Assembly: GCF_000756305.1 (NCBI RefSeq)
Contig: NZ_JRFE01000034.1
Coordinates: forward strand, 5,512 to 69,511
Direction: 5' to 3'
Length of the DNA: 64,000 nucleotides
DNA from: Myxosarcina sp. GI1
Lineage (GTDB): Bacteria > Cyanobacteriota > Cyanobacteriia > Cyanobacteriales > Xenococcaceae
Part shown: positions 1 through 8,325 of the stretch, in pieces
Position numbering within the stretch: position 1 is the first letter of the stretch
How the letters are laid out: the number at the start of each line of letters is the position of its first letter
Program-made: the position numbers and the translations under genes
The notes under the pieces: model-generated
The model's input: only the letters and a program-made list of their open reading frames with translations
The model's database searches: none
What the model was told of the DNA's origin: nothing

Positions 1-815
1 GCAGTTATCTGCTGTAAGGTTTCTTCAAACCATTCTTCGATGGTTTGCTTGGCTCTACGAAGTGAATATCCCGAATAAGTATTTCTTCTTAAATATTCTC
101 GTTGGGTTTCTCCGACCACTCTCTTGAGTTTTGTGGGTAAGGTATTTAATTGACCCTCGAACTTAATTGCATTGGGAATCTCAATCAGTTTGAGTTCGAG
201 CTTGGTAATTGCCAGAGATTCGAGAACTTTTTTAGCTGTAGTGTCAAGTTTTGATTCGCTTCTCCATTTTGAGATTATTTCTTTAGCCAGACAAAGCTCC
301 CAAGTCTCGAACCAGGATTGTTCTCGTTCGTTTGACAGTAATGAAATTTGCTGAAAATAAGATTTTTTTCCCTCGACTGAATGGTTGCTTTCTTGAATTA
401 TCGGGACAATTTCAGGACTAAAATAAACATTGTCTCGATTAACCGCCATTATTGCTGGTATCAGGTCGAATTCAAGGCTATCCTTTTTAAGATATCCAGA
501 AGCTCCAGCTTTTAATGCCGATGCTATTCGCTCGTATTCCACACTGGCACTTACAAAAATTATTTTCACGTTGGGATAAGCTTCGACTAACTGCTTGGCA
601 GTTTCCAATCCATCCATAACAGGCATAACCGAATCTAAAATTGCTACGTCTGGCATCAAAGCTTCGACTTGCTCTAAAACCTCTCTGCCATTGCTAACAA
701 CACCTACTATGGAAATCGCTGGTGACTGTTCGATCGCTTTCTCTAGTCCATACCGAAACACCTGCTGGTCTTCGGCAATCAATACCTTAATTTTTGGGGG
801 TTTATCCTCGTTCAT
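1..815 (-). CDS. Response regulator with N-terminal receiver domain (3' end cut by window)
   Basis: Reading the minus strand from the ATG at 815 gives an open frame that runs off the window start, so about 271 residues are visible and the C-terminus is missing. Residues about 9-125 form a receiver domain: acidic pair E15/D16, phosphoacceptor D61 in LDSVMPVMDG, a switch serine at S89 and conserved K110 in GYLKK. The rest (about 135-271) is charged and helical and does not look like a LuxR/NarL or OmpR DNA-binding domain, so the output is unknown. A partner kinase is not adjacent; the CHASE2 kinase at 16.3-18.4 kb is the only one in the window, but a link would be speculation. The receiver assignment is solid, the output role is not. 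Confidence 0.85.
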   Translation of the reverse strand, partial: MNEDKPPKIKVLIAEDQQVFRYGLEKAIEQSPAISIVGVVSNGREVLEQVEALMPDVAILDSVMPVMDGLETAKQLVEAYPNVKIIFVSASVEYERIASALKAGASGYLKKDSLEFDLIPAIMAVNRDNVYFSPEIVPIIQESNHSVEGKKSYFQQISLLSNEREQSWFETWELCLAKEIISKWRSESKLDTTAKKVLESLAITKLELKLIEIPNAIKFEGQLNTLPTKLKRVVGETQREYLRRNTYSGYSLRRAKQTIEEWFEETLQQIT

Positions 816-859
816 GATTTGATTTTAAGTTTGTTAAATAACGTGATTGCTGTAGACAC

Positions 860-893
860 AGCTATTAGCTTTTAGCTCTTAGCTCTTAGCTTT
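860..893. repeat. Heptamer tandem repeat array (TTAGCTN type)
   Basis: Imperfect 7-bp units of the form AGCTNTT are repeated here. The array overlaps the 3' end of the four-helix-bundle gene and encodes the last residues and stop codon of that protein. The same heptamers occur in inverted orientation at 1352-1385, on the other side of the gene. Such short tandem repeats are common in cyanobacterial genomes. Confidence 0.75.
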
Positions 894-1333
894 CGCTCGA
901 AAGCATTTAACATTCGATTTATTTCAAGAATTTTTTGCTCTAGAAGACTAAACTTGTCTTCAGATACATAACCTAAATCTTTTGCCAAAATTAATTGGCA
1001 ACGAGCGCAGGGCGTACGCGCCCATGTCGTCGTCTTCGACGACTTTCCAAGCTTTGCTTGGTGCAATGCACTTCCCTGAGCAATTGAAACAAACCGAGCA
1101 AATTCTTTATCACTGTTTCTGCCACACCCCTCTGCTAAATTTGACTCAATCGAAATGGAAGCTCTCCGTAGCTGACTGGTCAAACCAAACTTTTCTTCAG
1201 AAGGAAAATCCTTGGTTATTTTATAGATGTCTATAGTAAAAGCATGAGCGCAGTCTGGAGACTGCCGCCGTTCGGAGAACGTCGGATCGGCGTATGCCGA
1301 TCGCCAGACTTGTAAATTGGTGAAGTTTTGCAT
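872..1333 (-). CDS. Four helix bundle protein (S23/IVP family) with two in-frame palindromic inserts
   Basis: The protein matches the four-helix-bundle family (S23-like, often called intervening-sequence protein): an N-terminal FTNLQVW stretch, then FGLTSQLRRASISIESNLAEG and a C-terminal LILAKDLGYVS. Members are usually about 115-125 residues; this one has 153. The extra length comes from two blocks absent from the normal fold. One lies after VWRSA (about residues 15-30), the other replaces the region just before LILAKDLGY (about residues 89-110). Both are encoded by DNA elements made of three consecutive hairpins (1247-1303 and 1004-1066). Both insertions keep the frame open. Function of the family is unknown; whether this copy still folds is doubtful, since one insert sits inside a core helix region. 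ATG start at 1333. Confidence 0.8.
   Translation of the reverse strand: MQNFTNLQVWRSAYADPTFSERRQSPDCAHAFTIDIYKITKDFPSEEKFGLTSQLRRASISIESNLAEGCGRNSDKEFARFVSIAQGSALHQAKLGKSSKTTTWARTPCARCQLILAKDLGYVSEDKFSLLEQKILEINRMLNAFERKLRAKS
1004..1066. repeat. Triple-hairpin palindromic element inside the four-helix-bundle gene
   Basis: Three stems follow each other: GGGCG/CGCCC (1010-1023), GTCGTCG/CGACGAC (1026-1043) and CCAAGC/GCTTGG (1047-1061). The element starts with AGCGCAG at 1004. It codes in frame for about 20 extra residues of the gene on the minus strand. Two further elements of the same design, but with different stem sequences, are at 1247-1303 and 8471-8528. Confidence 0.8.
1247..1303. repeat. 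Triple-hairpin palindromic element, second insertion in the same gene
   Basis: Begins with AGCGCAG (1247-1253) and contains stems CAGTCT/AGACTG (1251-1264), CGTTC/GAACG (1269-1281) and GATCGGC/GCCGATC (1285-1302). It sits in frame near the 5' end of the four-helix-bundle gene and adds about 16-19 residues. Confidence 0.8.
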
Positions 1334-1351
1334 TTGCTTATATTCTAAAAC

Positions 1352-1385
1352 AGCTAAGAGCTAAGAGCTAAGAGCTAAAAGCTTT
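1352..1385. repeat. Heptamer tandem repeat array (AGCTAAG type)
   Basis: Units of AGCTAAG/AGCTAAA repeated about four to five times between the four-helix-bundle gene and the next gene upstream on the minus strand. It is the reverse complement of the array at 860-893, so the gene between them is bracketed by inverted repeat arrays. Confidence 0.75.
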
Positions 1386-1387
1386 TC

Positions 1388-2149
1388 TCAACTAAATACC
1401 CAGCGATAGATGCCCAGAAGATCGACTCCCAAAAAGACCGAAGCTGAATAAATAATCATAGTTTTGTCTTTCGCTAGCAATGAAGCAACCAGCAATTGAC
1501 TAGAACTCATTGCCAAACCAACAAATCCAAACTTGCTATAAGAAATGTTCGAGGCTAACAATCCTCCACCAACTAAAGCACAAATACTGCTAGACCATTT
1601 AAAGAAGTTTATCGAGCGGTTTAGTCTAGTTTGTTTGGGAATTATTCTAGTCTTTTTGATTCTAGCTTTTGCCTCTAGAACTCTTTGTAAACGCAATTGA
1701 AGCAAATTTTGTTTAGATATTCCAAAATGTTCTTGCAGCTTATCTACTGAGTTATTGGCATATCTAAAAAAGTTAATTCGATTGAACCTAAACTCTTTAA
1801 ACGTTTTGCCGTAATAAAACCCTCGGTCAAATTCCAACAAACAATCTTTATTAAAACGATAATTTTTGGGATGTTTGGGATAAATATATCTGGCAAAGAA
1901 TTTTAAAATAAAAACGTGAATTCGTTTGGTAGCTGGATCGTTACCCATACAAAAACCTACTATAAAGGCTTCCTCTTCTGGAGAGTTTTTTTGCTCTAAA
2001 AGTACGTGCAGACAATCATGATTGTACAAAGTTATTGCTCCAGGCAACGCAACTGGACTTTGTGGATTTTCCAATAACCTGACTATTTGCGGAATATCTT
2101 CAGGTTTATCGAGTGAGATTATAGATAATTGCTGTTGTAGTGTAACCAT
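1388..2149 (-). CDS. Membrane protein with a Coq4-like HDxxHx11E metal motif
   Basis: A 253-residue protein. Residues H44, D45, H48 and E60 match the HDxxHx(11)E pattern of the Coq4 ubiquinone-biosynthesis family, embedded in YNHDCLHVLL, followed by EAFIVGF. The middle (about 75-130) is aromatic and basic (FFARYIYP, FDRGFYYGK). The C-terminal third has two or three hydrophobic segments (about 186-250), so the protein probably sits in the membrane. Coq4 proteins normally lack such a tail. Overall similarity to Coq4 outside the motif was not established, so this is a motif-based suggestion. It lies between heptamer repeat arrays and 124 bp after the solute-binding gene pair, transcribed in the same direction. 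Confidence 0.6.
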   Translation of the reverse strand: MVTLQQQLSIISLDKPEDIPQIVRLLENPQSPVALPGAITLYNHDCLHVLLEQKNSPEEEAFIVGFCMGNDPATKRIHVFILKFFARYIYPKHPKNYRFNKDCLLEFDRGFYYGKTFKEFRFNRINFFRYANNSVDKLQEHFGISKQNLLQLRLQRVLEAKARIKKTRIIPKQTRLNRSINFFKWSSSICALVGGGLLASNISYSKFGFVGLAMSSSQLLVASLLAKDKTMIIYSASVFLGVDLLGIYRWVFS

Positions 2150-2151
2150 AA

Positions 2152-2270
2152 TAGCTGTTGGCTGTTAGCTGTTAGCTGTTAGCTTAGTTGACTAATAAGA
2201 ATCAATTTTTATCGGGGGACTTAGTCTGAAACCAATTAGCTAATAGCCAAGAGCTAATAGCTAATAGCTT
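2152..2270. repeat. Pair of oppositely oriented heptamer arrays
   Basis: At 2152-2185 the unit is TTAGCTG; at 2234-2270 the unit is AGCTAAT. The two arrays are reverse complements separated by about 48 bp and could pair into a long imperfect hairpin in the intergenic space between two minus-strand genes. They might act as a transcription or RNA-stability boundary. Confidence 0.65.
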
Positions 2271-2273
2271 TAA

Positions 2274-3431
2274 TCAATAAATAGAAACAGAACCAGCATC
2301 TTGAACGTATCCCTGTCCCTGTCGGGAAATTAAAATATTGGCGTAAGCATAACCCGCCCATTCATCGAGAGTGTCGTCTTCGCGAATTACCAAAAATTGT
2401 CTTTTAGTTAGAGGATATGTGCCGTATTTAAACGCTTCTAAATTTGGTTCTCCATTAATAAACGGTCGGACAAAATTATTTGAATGAGGAGCGGCTAAAT
2501 CTAGAGGCGCAATCAATTTTTGATTGGCAACTAAAGATGCTGAAGCCAGAGATATCGCTCCAGGAGTTCCGATGACTTTTCTCAAAACTTGAGTATTGTT
2601 GGTTGCGTATTGAGTAGTTTCTGTTGCCTCCTTAACGTCTAAAACTTCTAACTCTTCATCACTAAGCAGGACGGGAACAACTGGTAAATCGATACCACCA
2701 AGCTGATTCCAGTTAGTAATCGCTCCTGCAAAAATATCTCTGACTTTATCCAAACTTAAAGCCGAAACGCCAACTCCACTATTAGCAAACACAACCACTC
2801 CATCTAGAGCAATTGGAACCTGTTTTAAACTTATTCCTCGTGCTTTAGCTGTGGCATATTCTTCAGCAGTTAAGGGACGACCATTAAAAGCAAAGCTGAT
2901 TTCACCATCGGTCAACATTCTTATTCCTTCGCTGAAGCTAGAATAAGGAGTCATTGGTTCGGTGTAGCGCAACTGAAATTCTGGGTGGGCATCAGCGATC
3001 GCATCATTTAGTCCCTGCGCTACTAAAGGAGCAAAAAACGCTCCTCCACCATAACTAAATAGACCCTGTGGAACGTTGTTTACTCGTTCGATAGTAGAGT
3101 AAGTTTGCAGCCTGGGTTGTTCTAACTCCACCTCAGAGCGGTTAGAATTAATAAAGTAATTGCCCCAGAGAGTAACAGCTAAGGCAAAAACAACCACTCC
3201 CAACCAGGCACTAGGTTTTTGCAGATCTTTTTTAAACGCCCTTAGATAATTCCCACCAAAATTAAGTAATTCTTGATGATAAGATTTGATATAATTTTTA
3301 TTTTTTGGTCGCTCATTTAATGAAGTATGGCAAATGTAGCATTTGTCAGCCGTAGCTAGATTTTCCGTCCCACACTGCGAACAAGTTTTCGATGTTAGCG
3401 ATTGTCGGCTATTACTGCTGGTTGAGGGCAT
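2274..3431 (-). CDS. Zinc-ribbon, membrane-anchored phosphate-binding-like (PBP) protein
   Basis: A 385-residue protein with a cytoplasmic zinc ribbon (CSQCGTENLATADKCYICH, about residues 17-35), one transmembrane helix (about 77-95, WLGVVVFALAVTLWG) and a PstS-type periplasmic binding domain (about 115-385). Signature segments are FSYGGGAFFAPL, the SFAFNGRPLTAEE stretch, DGVVVFANSG and LDKVRDIFAGAITNW. The C-terminal SRQGQGYVQDAGSVSIY is nearly the same as in the paralogue at 15183-16367. With a zinc ribbon inside and a ligand domain outside, it looks more like a sensor or scaffold than a transport subunit; no permease or ATPase is next to it. Its start overlaps the end of the upstream gene by 20 bp, so the pair is translationally coupled. 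Confidence 0.85.
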   Translation of the reverse strand: MPSTSSNSRQSLTSKTCSQCGTENLATADKCYICHTSLNERPKNKNYIKSYHQELLNFGGNYLRAFKKDLQKPSAWLGVVVFALAVTLWGNYFINSNRSEVELEQPRLQTYSTIERVNNVPQGLFSYGGGAFFAPLVAQGLNDAIADAHPEFQLRYTEPMTPYSSFSEGIRMLTDGEISFAFNGRPLTAEEYATAKARGISLKQVPIALDGVVVFANSGVGVSALSLDKVRDIFAGAITNWNQLGGIDLPVVPVLLSDEELEVLDVKEATETTQYATNNTQVLRKVIGTPGAISLASASLVANQKLIAPLDLAAPHSNNFVRPFINGEPNLEAFKYGTYPLTKRQFLVIREDDTLDEWAGYAYANILISRQGQGYVQDAGSVSIY

Positions 3432-4455
3432 AACGATCTACAAATTTAGAGTTAAATAATTTGGAAAAATTGGGCTTTTTATCCAGAGCTTTGAGGTTGT
3501 TTTCTAGAAATTCGGTAATTTTTTCGGCAGCAAAATTGAGATGCGCCATATCGTTGCCCTTGGAAAAGGCTTTTAAATTATCGGCAACGGAAAATATTTT
3601 CGTTCCTTCTTTGAATAGCTGTAGTTGCTCTGTATTTACCCCCGCTCGTCGAGCCATGATTGCATCGGCGCGTTGAGAATTTTGCTGAATAAAATCTAAA
3701 GTATCGAACCAAGTATCTATTAAAGCTCCCACCTCTTTAGGTTTTTCTTTAACTAGCTTTTGACTGACCACTAATAAATCGGGGATACTACCTGGAAAAT
3801 CTCTAGAACTGACTAGTTCCCTAGCTCCCTCACGCTTTAGTGCCGTCAGCCAAAAGGGAGGAAAAGCTCCCACCGCATCGGTCTGTCCCGCAGCAAAGGC
3901 TTCTACCGCCGCCCCCGTTTCGATATCTACAATATTCACATCCTCCCGCTTCATTCCGTTTTTTTCTAATGCCAGAGTTAATAAAAAATCGTCAACTACA
4001 CCTGCTTCTACAGCTACGTCTTTACCTTTTAAATCCTCTACGCGCTCGATTCGGTCGGCGACGATAATCTTGTCGTTACCTGCGGAGTTATCGTTTACCA
4101 AAACTACTACTTCACCGTTTACAGCATTACCTGCAAAAGAAATGGTGTCGTTAAGGGTTTGAGAATTACCGTCTATTTGTCCTGCGGCTAGTGCTTCGAG
4201 CGATTCTAAATAACTGTCGTACCACAGCATCTTTACATCAACACCATTTTTGGCAAACAACCCTTCTTCTTCGGCTACTGCCCAAATCCACCAGCCAGCC
4301 CAATTGCTGTAGCCGATAGTAATGGGAGTATTGGCAACCGAATTAGTTGAAGCTGTAACCGATACTGATGAGGAGTTTTGCCAATAACTGGTAGCAAAAA
4401 AGCTAATTAACAGTACGACTGCCAAAAACCAAATGATTTTGGTAAGCTTGGTCAT
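3412..4455 (-). CDS. NitT/TauT-family ABC substrate-binding protein, membrane-anchored
   Basis: A 347-residue SsuA/TauA/NrtA-like binding protein. An N-terminal hydrophobic anchor (IIWFLAVVLLISFFATSYW, about 7-25) is not followed by a clear signal-peptidase or lipobox site, so it is probably tethered. The binding fold follows: ITIGYSNWAGWW, GLFAKNGVDVKMLW, VEDLKGKDVAVEAG, EAFAAGQTDAVGAFPP. The ligand could be a sulfonate, nitrate, taurine or pyrimidine; it cannot be decided here. No ABC permease or ATPase lies nearby. It overlaps the downstream zinc-ribbon binding-protein gene by 20 bp, which suggests the two act together, possibly as ligand sensors. ATG start at 4455. Confidence 0.85.
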   Translation of the reverse strand: MTKLTKIIWFLAVVLLISFFATSYWQNSSSVSVTASTNSVANTPITIGYSNWAGWWIWAVAEEEGLFAKNGVDVKMLWYDSYLESLEALAAGQIDGNSQTLNDTISFAGNAVNGEVVVLVNDNSAGNDKIIVADRIERVEDLKGKDVAVEAGVVDDFLLTLALEKNGMKREDVNIVDIETGAAVEAFAAGQTDAVGAFPPFWLTALKREGARELVSSRDFPGSIPDLLVVSQKLVKEKPKEVGALIDTWFDTLDFIQQNSQRADAIMARRAGVNTEQLQLFKEGTKIFSVADNLKAFSKGNDMAHLNFAAEKITEFLENNLKALDKKPNFSKLFNSKFVDRYALNQQ

Positions 4456-4680
4456 GATTACATGATAAAAGTAGTAAAAATTACAGGTTTCTCGAAATTT
4501 TGGAAAACTTGTAAAAACAGGAGTGCAAGTATAAAGGCTGATTTAACTGCTTATGCTCTTGCCTGAAATTATAATGCAAAACTTTCTTTTTATGCGTAAT
4601 ATTACCGACAGAAATTGGAACGGACAAATAACTTAACAGTTCGAGAATAAAGATTATTATTTAGACTTTGGTGTGATCTA

Positions 4681-7600
4681 TTAAACGGTAACTAAGTTTT
4701 CCCGTTCGGCAAGGGCGCAATCGCGTTCTAACCACTTACTAAAGATTTCCTCGCGGTTATCATCTTCAGCTAAGGGAGCTAGCTTATAAACTCGTCGCCT
4801 ATCATTGCCCGTCCCCGTCCAGCCTACAGATTTAAATTTGTGGTCGAGCTTCTTGAGTATTCTGTTGAGAATCTTTACGCCCTTATCACGGTCATTGATT
4901 CCCACGCCCAAGATTGATTTTATGTCCCACCGCATCGCTTTACATCGAGCTTCAAATTCTGCTAAATCTTTGTGAGTCAGTTCTAAACCGTAATTTAAAT
5001 ACTGACCAATTCCCAAGACTTCCATCGCGCTAATTTGCGTGGCGATTAACCGTTTGTTGATGTCGGGGGTAAATGCTTTTTGATTCTCACCTGCCAGGGA
5101 TTTAAGCGAACGGCGATCTCGTTCTAGAAAATGCTCTCGACCAACAGTAAAGTAATAGTTAAGCCGTAGCTGAGAGTACCAACCGTTATCGTCTCGCTCT
5201 ACCAGCTTCGCCGTTACTGCTACTTCGTAGCTCTTGGCTAAACTACCATTGCGCTCTTTGAGCCGTTCGATTTTAGTTTTAGCCCGTTTCTTTTTCAGAT
5301 GTTCTAACTCGGTATCTGTAGGAATTTCTACTGCCGATACTTCCTCGCAGTAAACTCGATGATTTTCTTTACGAATCTCTTTTTGATAGTCGGAGGCTTG
5401 TTTAATTTCTTGCTTGGCTTCTTCCTCGGTTGTCATTTTTGCAGCAAGCTCTTTTTCAAGCTTCTGTTTTTGTTTTAGATTAGTCTCTGCTTTTATCTTA
5501 TCTGCAAGCTCCTCTGTTTCTTTGGCTTGTAATTTAGATAAATCGGCTAAATCTTCGATTTCGTAGCCCTCTTCTTTAAGTTTGTTAAGAATTGCCCCCC
5601 GATAGTTAAGTTTGCCCAGATTAATTAAAGCAGCGCGTTTAGCCCAAGTTTCCTCGGAAGGATAATCTGTAAGCCTATACTCCCCAGGTTCTCTAAATTC
5701 TTCGTCGTCAACACTACGCAAACTCATTAAGTGCGTCTGACTTAGTTTATGTTGGGAATATTTTAAAGCTTTAGAACTAATCGCCCCATTACCAATGGTC
5801 ATATTCTTAGCCGACGATTTCAACCAGACGTGGCGAATTACATCATCGCGCAGTCTGGCGATCGCCTGAGCGACACTATCGACGGGCTGATTGCCCCAGG
5901 CAATGCACCAGACAGAATTAAAGTGTCCCTTAAGATCGATGCTGACACCAGTTTCGATTACAGGGGAACAAATTACAATGTCGTAATCTTTGAGAGTATC
6001 GTTGAGATGTCCCATACAGCCGTAGGCAGGATGTTCGGGATCGGCTACTGTCTCTCGATCTAAGACCAGTATTTTCTTATTAGGGAACATCTTACGGTAA
6101 CGCGAATGTAGGTTGCTCGTCCCCCATTTAGACTTCCACTTTTGCCCCGAACAGTGAATTAGCACTTTTTCACCCTGTCTTATCGCCCCGTCCAGTTTGA
6201 CTACCATTCGGCTTGGATCGTTACCGTCGTAGGCGATTAATTTTCGCCTTTTGCTTGGTTGGTATTCATTTTCCAGCATCCAGGTTTCAATGGGAAAACC
6301 AATTAAGGCACGAATGTACTCAATCGCAATTGGAGTTAAATCGGCATCGGCTAGCCAGACTTTACCACCCGTTGCTACCGCCGTTACCAAAAGCTGCTTA
6401 AAGCACTGAATAATCGCCGTTCGATTAGATTGGCAGGTAGAACTATCGAGCAGATGCCAAATCGCTTGTTCGGCTTCGTCAATGATAATTGTCGCCCCGC
6501 GCCATTCATCGGGGTTAAATGACGGATTGGCGTGGGGATGAAGCGAATCAAAACATAAGGCATAGCCCAAAGCTCCCCCCACATCGCTGGTTCTAATTTC
6601 GCTACGGCAGTCTACCCCAAATCGCTCGGCTAGTTCTTTCTCTAAAGCCTGTCGGTGAGTCAGTACGATTACCCTTTCTCCTCTGTCCAGGGCTTCTTTG
6701 ACGGCGGTTGTGGCTATAAATCCCGTTTTGTTAGTACCCTTAGCTGACTTTAAGCCAATAAGACGGGGAGCTTCGGGTATGGTTATTTTGTTGGAGTTTA
6801 AATACTGCTCGCAGACTATTAAAGGGTCGTACTTTTGTAAAGATGTCTCCCACCTCAGTTTAAAAGTAGACAGGCTGACACGGGCATTATATGCCGCCTG
6901 AAAAGCATCTACCCCACGATTGACAATTAGGTCGTCTACACCTTTATCGGGAAAATCCCAGGTGACTACAGATACCTTGCAACCTTCTTTTTCAAGTAAT
7001 CTTCCAGTTCGAGCGATTGCTGCGTTGACGTTTCTAACAGTCTTGGGTTTGCTGTCTCGATCGAAACAGAAGGTAAACTCTCTATTTTTCCGAGCTAATC
7101 TTTGAAGCTGTGGAATCAGATAGGGTCTACCGAATTTCTTCCCGAATTCGTCTTTGGAAGTACGATATCCCATGTTGATACCAGGGAGAGCGACTACCAC
7201 ATACCCCGCCGTAAGTAGCGAAGCAGCTTTCTTCCCTCCTTCTGTAATAATAATTGGAACTTCAGGGTTTTCTTTAACCCACTTCCAAAAACCTCGATCG
7301 ACTAGACTGATAAGTCTTTCAATTCCTCTGCTATCAGAATTTTTAGATTTGAACTCGCAAGCTGTCGATCTATTCCGTAGTTCTTGTTGAAGTATAATAT
7401 CAATTTCTTCGTATTCCCTTCTCTGACAAGCTTCTTGAAGTTTTCTACAGCTTGCGGCTGGCTTTTCAGCTTCTCTGTTTGTCGCTCGACATTCTTCAAA
7501 ATCTCCGTATCTCTGTTCTTCGGAAAATTGAAGCTTTTTACTGCCTCGTACTCCCTCGGCTCTAATAAAGTCGGATTTCGTTTGCCAACTTTTAACTTCA

Positions 7601-8085
7601 GGGGCTTTTTGCTCGATTGCTTCCCAAAACCTTTGAACCCATTCCTCTTGAGCTTTTTCATTTAATTTTCTAGCAATTTTCCAACTATTTAAAAATTTAC
7701 TTCGTAGGGCAATAACACCCGCCTCAGCTTTGGGCGGCGTTTCATACTTAATTAATTTCTGCTTTTTAAAATGTCCCTGCTTGGTATATTCGGTTGGTGT
7801 TCTAGGACAATTAGGTTTAAATTGTCCGAAGTTATCGTCTTCGTCTAGATTTTCGCTGAGAAGATTTACGGACGAAACCCACCAACCTCCTGATTCGCAG
7901 TGGGCATATTTTTTCAGCCAACTGTCCCTTATTCTACCATCATTACGGCGATCGCTGTCTGGCAATCCGTAAAAAAGACGTTCGTGTGGTTCGTAACCCT
8001 GAAGTGAGAAGAAGTTGAGAGCGGCTATCTCTGGAGCGATATTCGAGCCATCAACCAGTTCGTTGAGATGTTGAGTCTTTATCAT
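4681..8085 (-). CDS. Plasmid replication protein, CyRepA1-like (DUF3854 TOPRIM plus helicase)
   Basis: A 1134-residue replication protein of the cyanobacterial CyRepA1 type. Residues about 260-420 form the DUF3854 TOPRIM-like domain (ITEGGKKAASLL near 283, FCFDRDSKP near 341, DDLIV), probably the primase part. A superfamily-helicase core follows: a Walker A region near 449 reading KSAKGTNKT, and Walker B TIIIDEAEQ near 535. The later part includes ETGVSIDLKGHF and VAQAIARLRD. A charged coiled coil covers about 830-940. The Walker A segment has Asn where the last Gly of GxGKT is expected. GAGGTG lies 7 bp before the ATG at 8085. As the largest replication gene it probably defines the replicon; the region upstream (8.1-9.0 kb) is a likely origin. 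Confidence 0.85.
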   Translation of the reverse strand: MIKTQHLNELVDGSNIAPEIAALNFFSLQGYEPHERLFYGLPDSDRRNDGRIRDSWLKKYAHCESGGWWVSSVNLLSENLDEDDNFGQFKPNCPRTPTEYTKQGHFKKQKLIKYETPPKAEAGVIALRSKFLNSWKIARKLNEKAQEEWVQRFWEAIEQKAPEVKSWQTKSDFIRAEGVRGSKKLQFSEEQRYGDFEECRATNREAEKPAASCRKLQEACQRREYEEIDIILQQELRNRSTACEFKSKNSDSRGIERLISLVDRGFWKWVKENPEVPIIITEGGKKAASLLTAGYVVVALPGINMGYRTSKDEFGKKFGRPYLIPQLQRLARKNREFTFCFDRDSKPKTVRNVNAAIARTGRLLEKEGCKVSVVTWDFPDKGVDDLIVNRGVDAFQAAYNARVSLSTFKLRWETSLQKYDPLIVCEQYLNSNKITIPEAPRLIGLKSAKGTNKTGFIATTAVKEALDRGERVIVLTHRQALEKELAERFGVDCRSEIRTSDVGGALGYALCFDSLHPHANPSFNPDEWRGATIIIDEAEQAIWHLLDSSTCQSNRTAIIQCFKQLLVTAVATGGKVWLADADLTPIAIEYIRALIGFPIETWMLENEYQPSKRRKLIAYDGNDPSRMVVKLDGAIRQGEKVLIHCSGQKWKSKWGTSNLHSRYRKMFPNKKILVLDRETVADPEHPAYGCMGHLNDTLKDYDIVICSPVIETGVSIDLKGHFNSVWCIAWGNQPVDSVAQAIARLRDDVIRHVWLKSSAKNMTIGNGAISSKALKYSQHKLSQTHLMSLRSVDDEEFREPGEYRLTDYPSEETWAKRAALINLGKLNYRGAILNKLKEEGYEIEDLADLSKLQAKETEELADKIKAETNLKQKQKLEKELAAKMTTEEEAKQEIKQASDYQKEIRKENHRVYCEEVSAVEIPTDTELEHLKKKRAKTKIERLKERNGSLAKSYEVAVTAKLVERDDNGWYSQLRLNYYFTVGREHFLERDRRSLKSLAGENQKAFTPDINKRLIATQISAMEVLGIGQYLNYGLELTHKDLAEFEARCKAMRWDIKSILGVGINDRDKGVKILNRILKKLDHKFKSVGWTGTGNDRRRVYKLAPLAEDDNREEIFSKWLERDCALAERENLVTV

Positions 8086-8097
8086 GCCAACACCTCA

Positions 8098-8325
8098 TCA
8101 AAGATTTAAATTAGTCAAAAAGCGATCGATACCGCTCTGCTGCCATTCGAGCGCGTGGGTTTCTAAATACATTTGTAACTCCAGAAAATATGTAGGGTTT
8201 TCTCTGGCTGTTACGTACTTAGCTACTCGAACTGAACAAAACCTAACTTTTTTGCGGTAAACACTACTCCCTGTAGCGCGAACTAAGTCATAATAAAGAT
8301 CCTTGAACTTGCTGTTTTGTTTGTT
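8098..8325 (-). pseudogene. Short coding-like frame without a start codon, upstream of rep
   Basis: A stop-to-stop frame of 75 codons ends 12 bp before the rep start codon. Composition is protein-like and contains FKDLYYDLVRATGS, KKVRFCSVRVAKYVTA and THALEWQQSGIDRFL. No ATG, GTG or TTG exists before the internal Met near residue 52. It may be the 3' remnant of a small gene, the second half of a frameshifted one, or a leader using an unusual start. I do not recognise the family. Confidence 0.4.

Noticed and set aside
982-1236. 84-residue plus-strand frame in the four-helix-bundle gene
   Set aside because: Antisense to a recognised protein family and partly made of palindromic repeat DNA.
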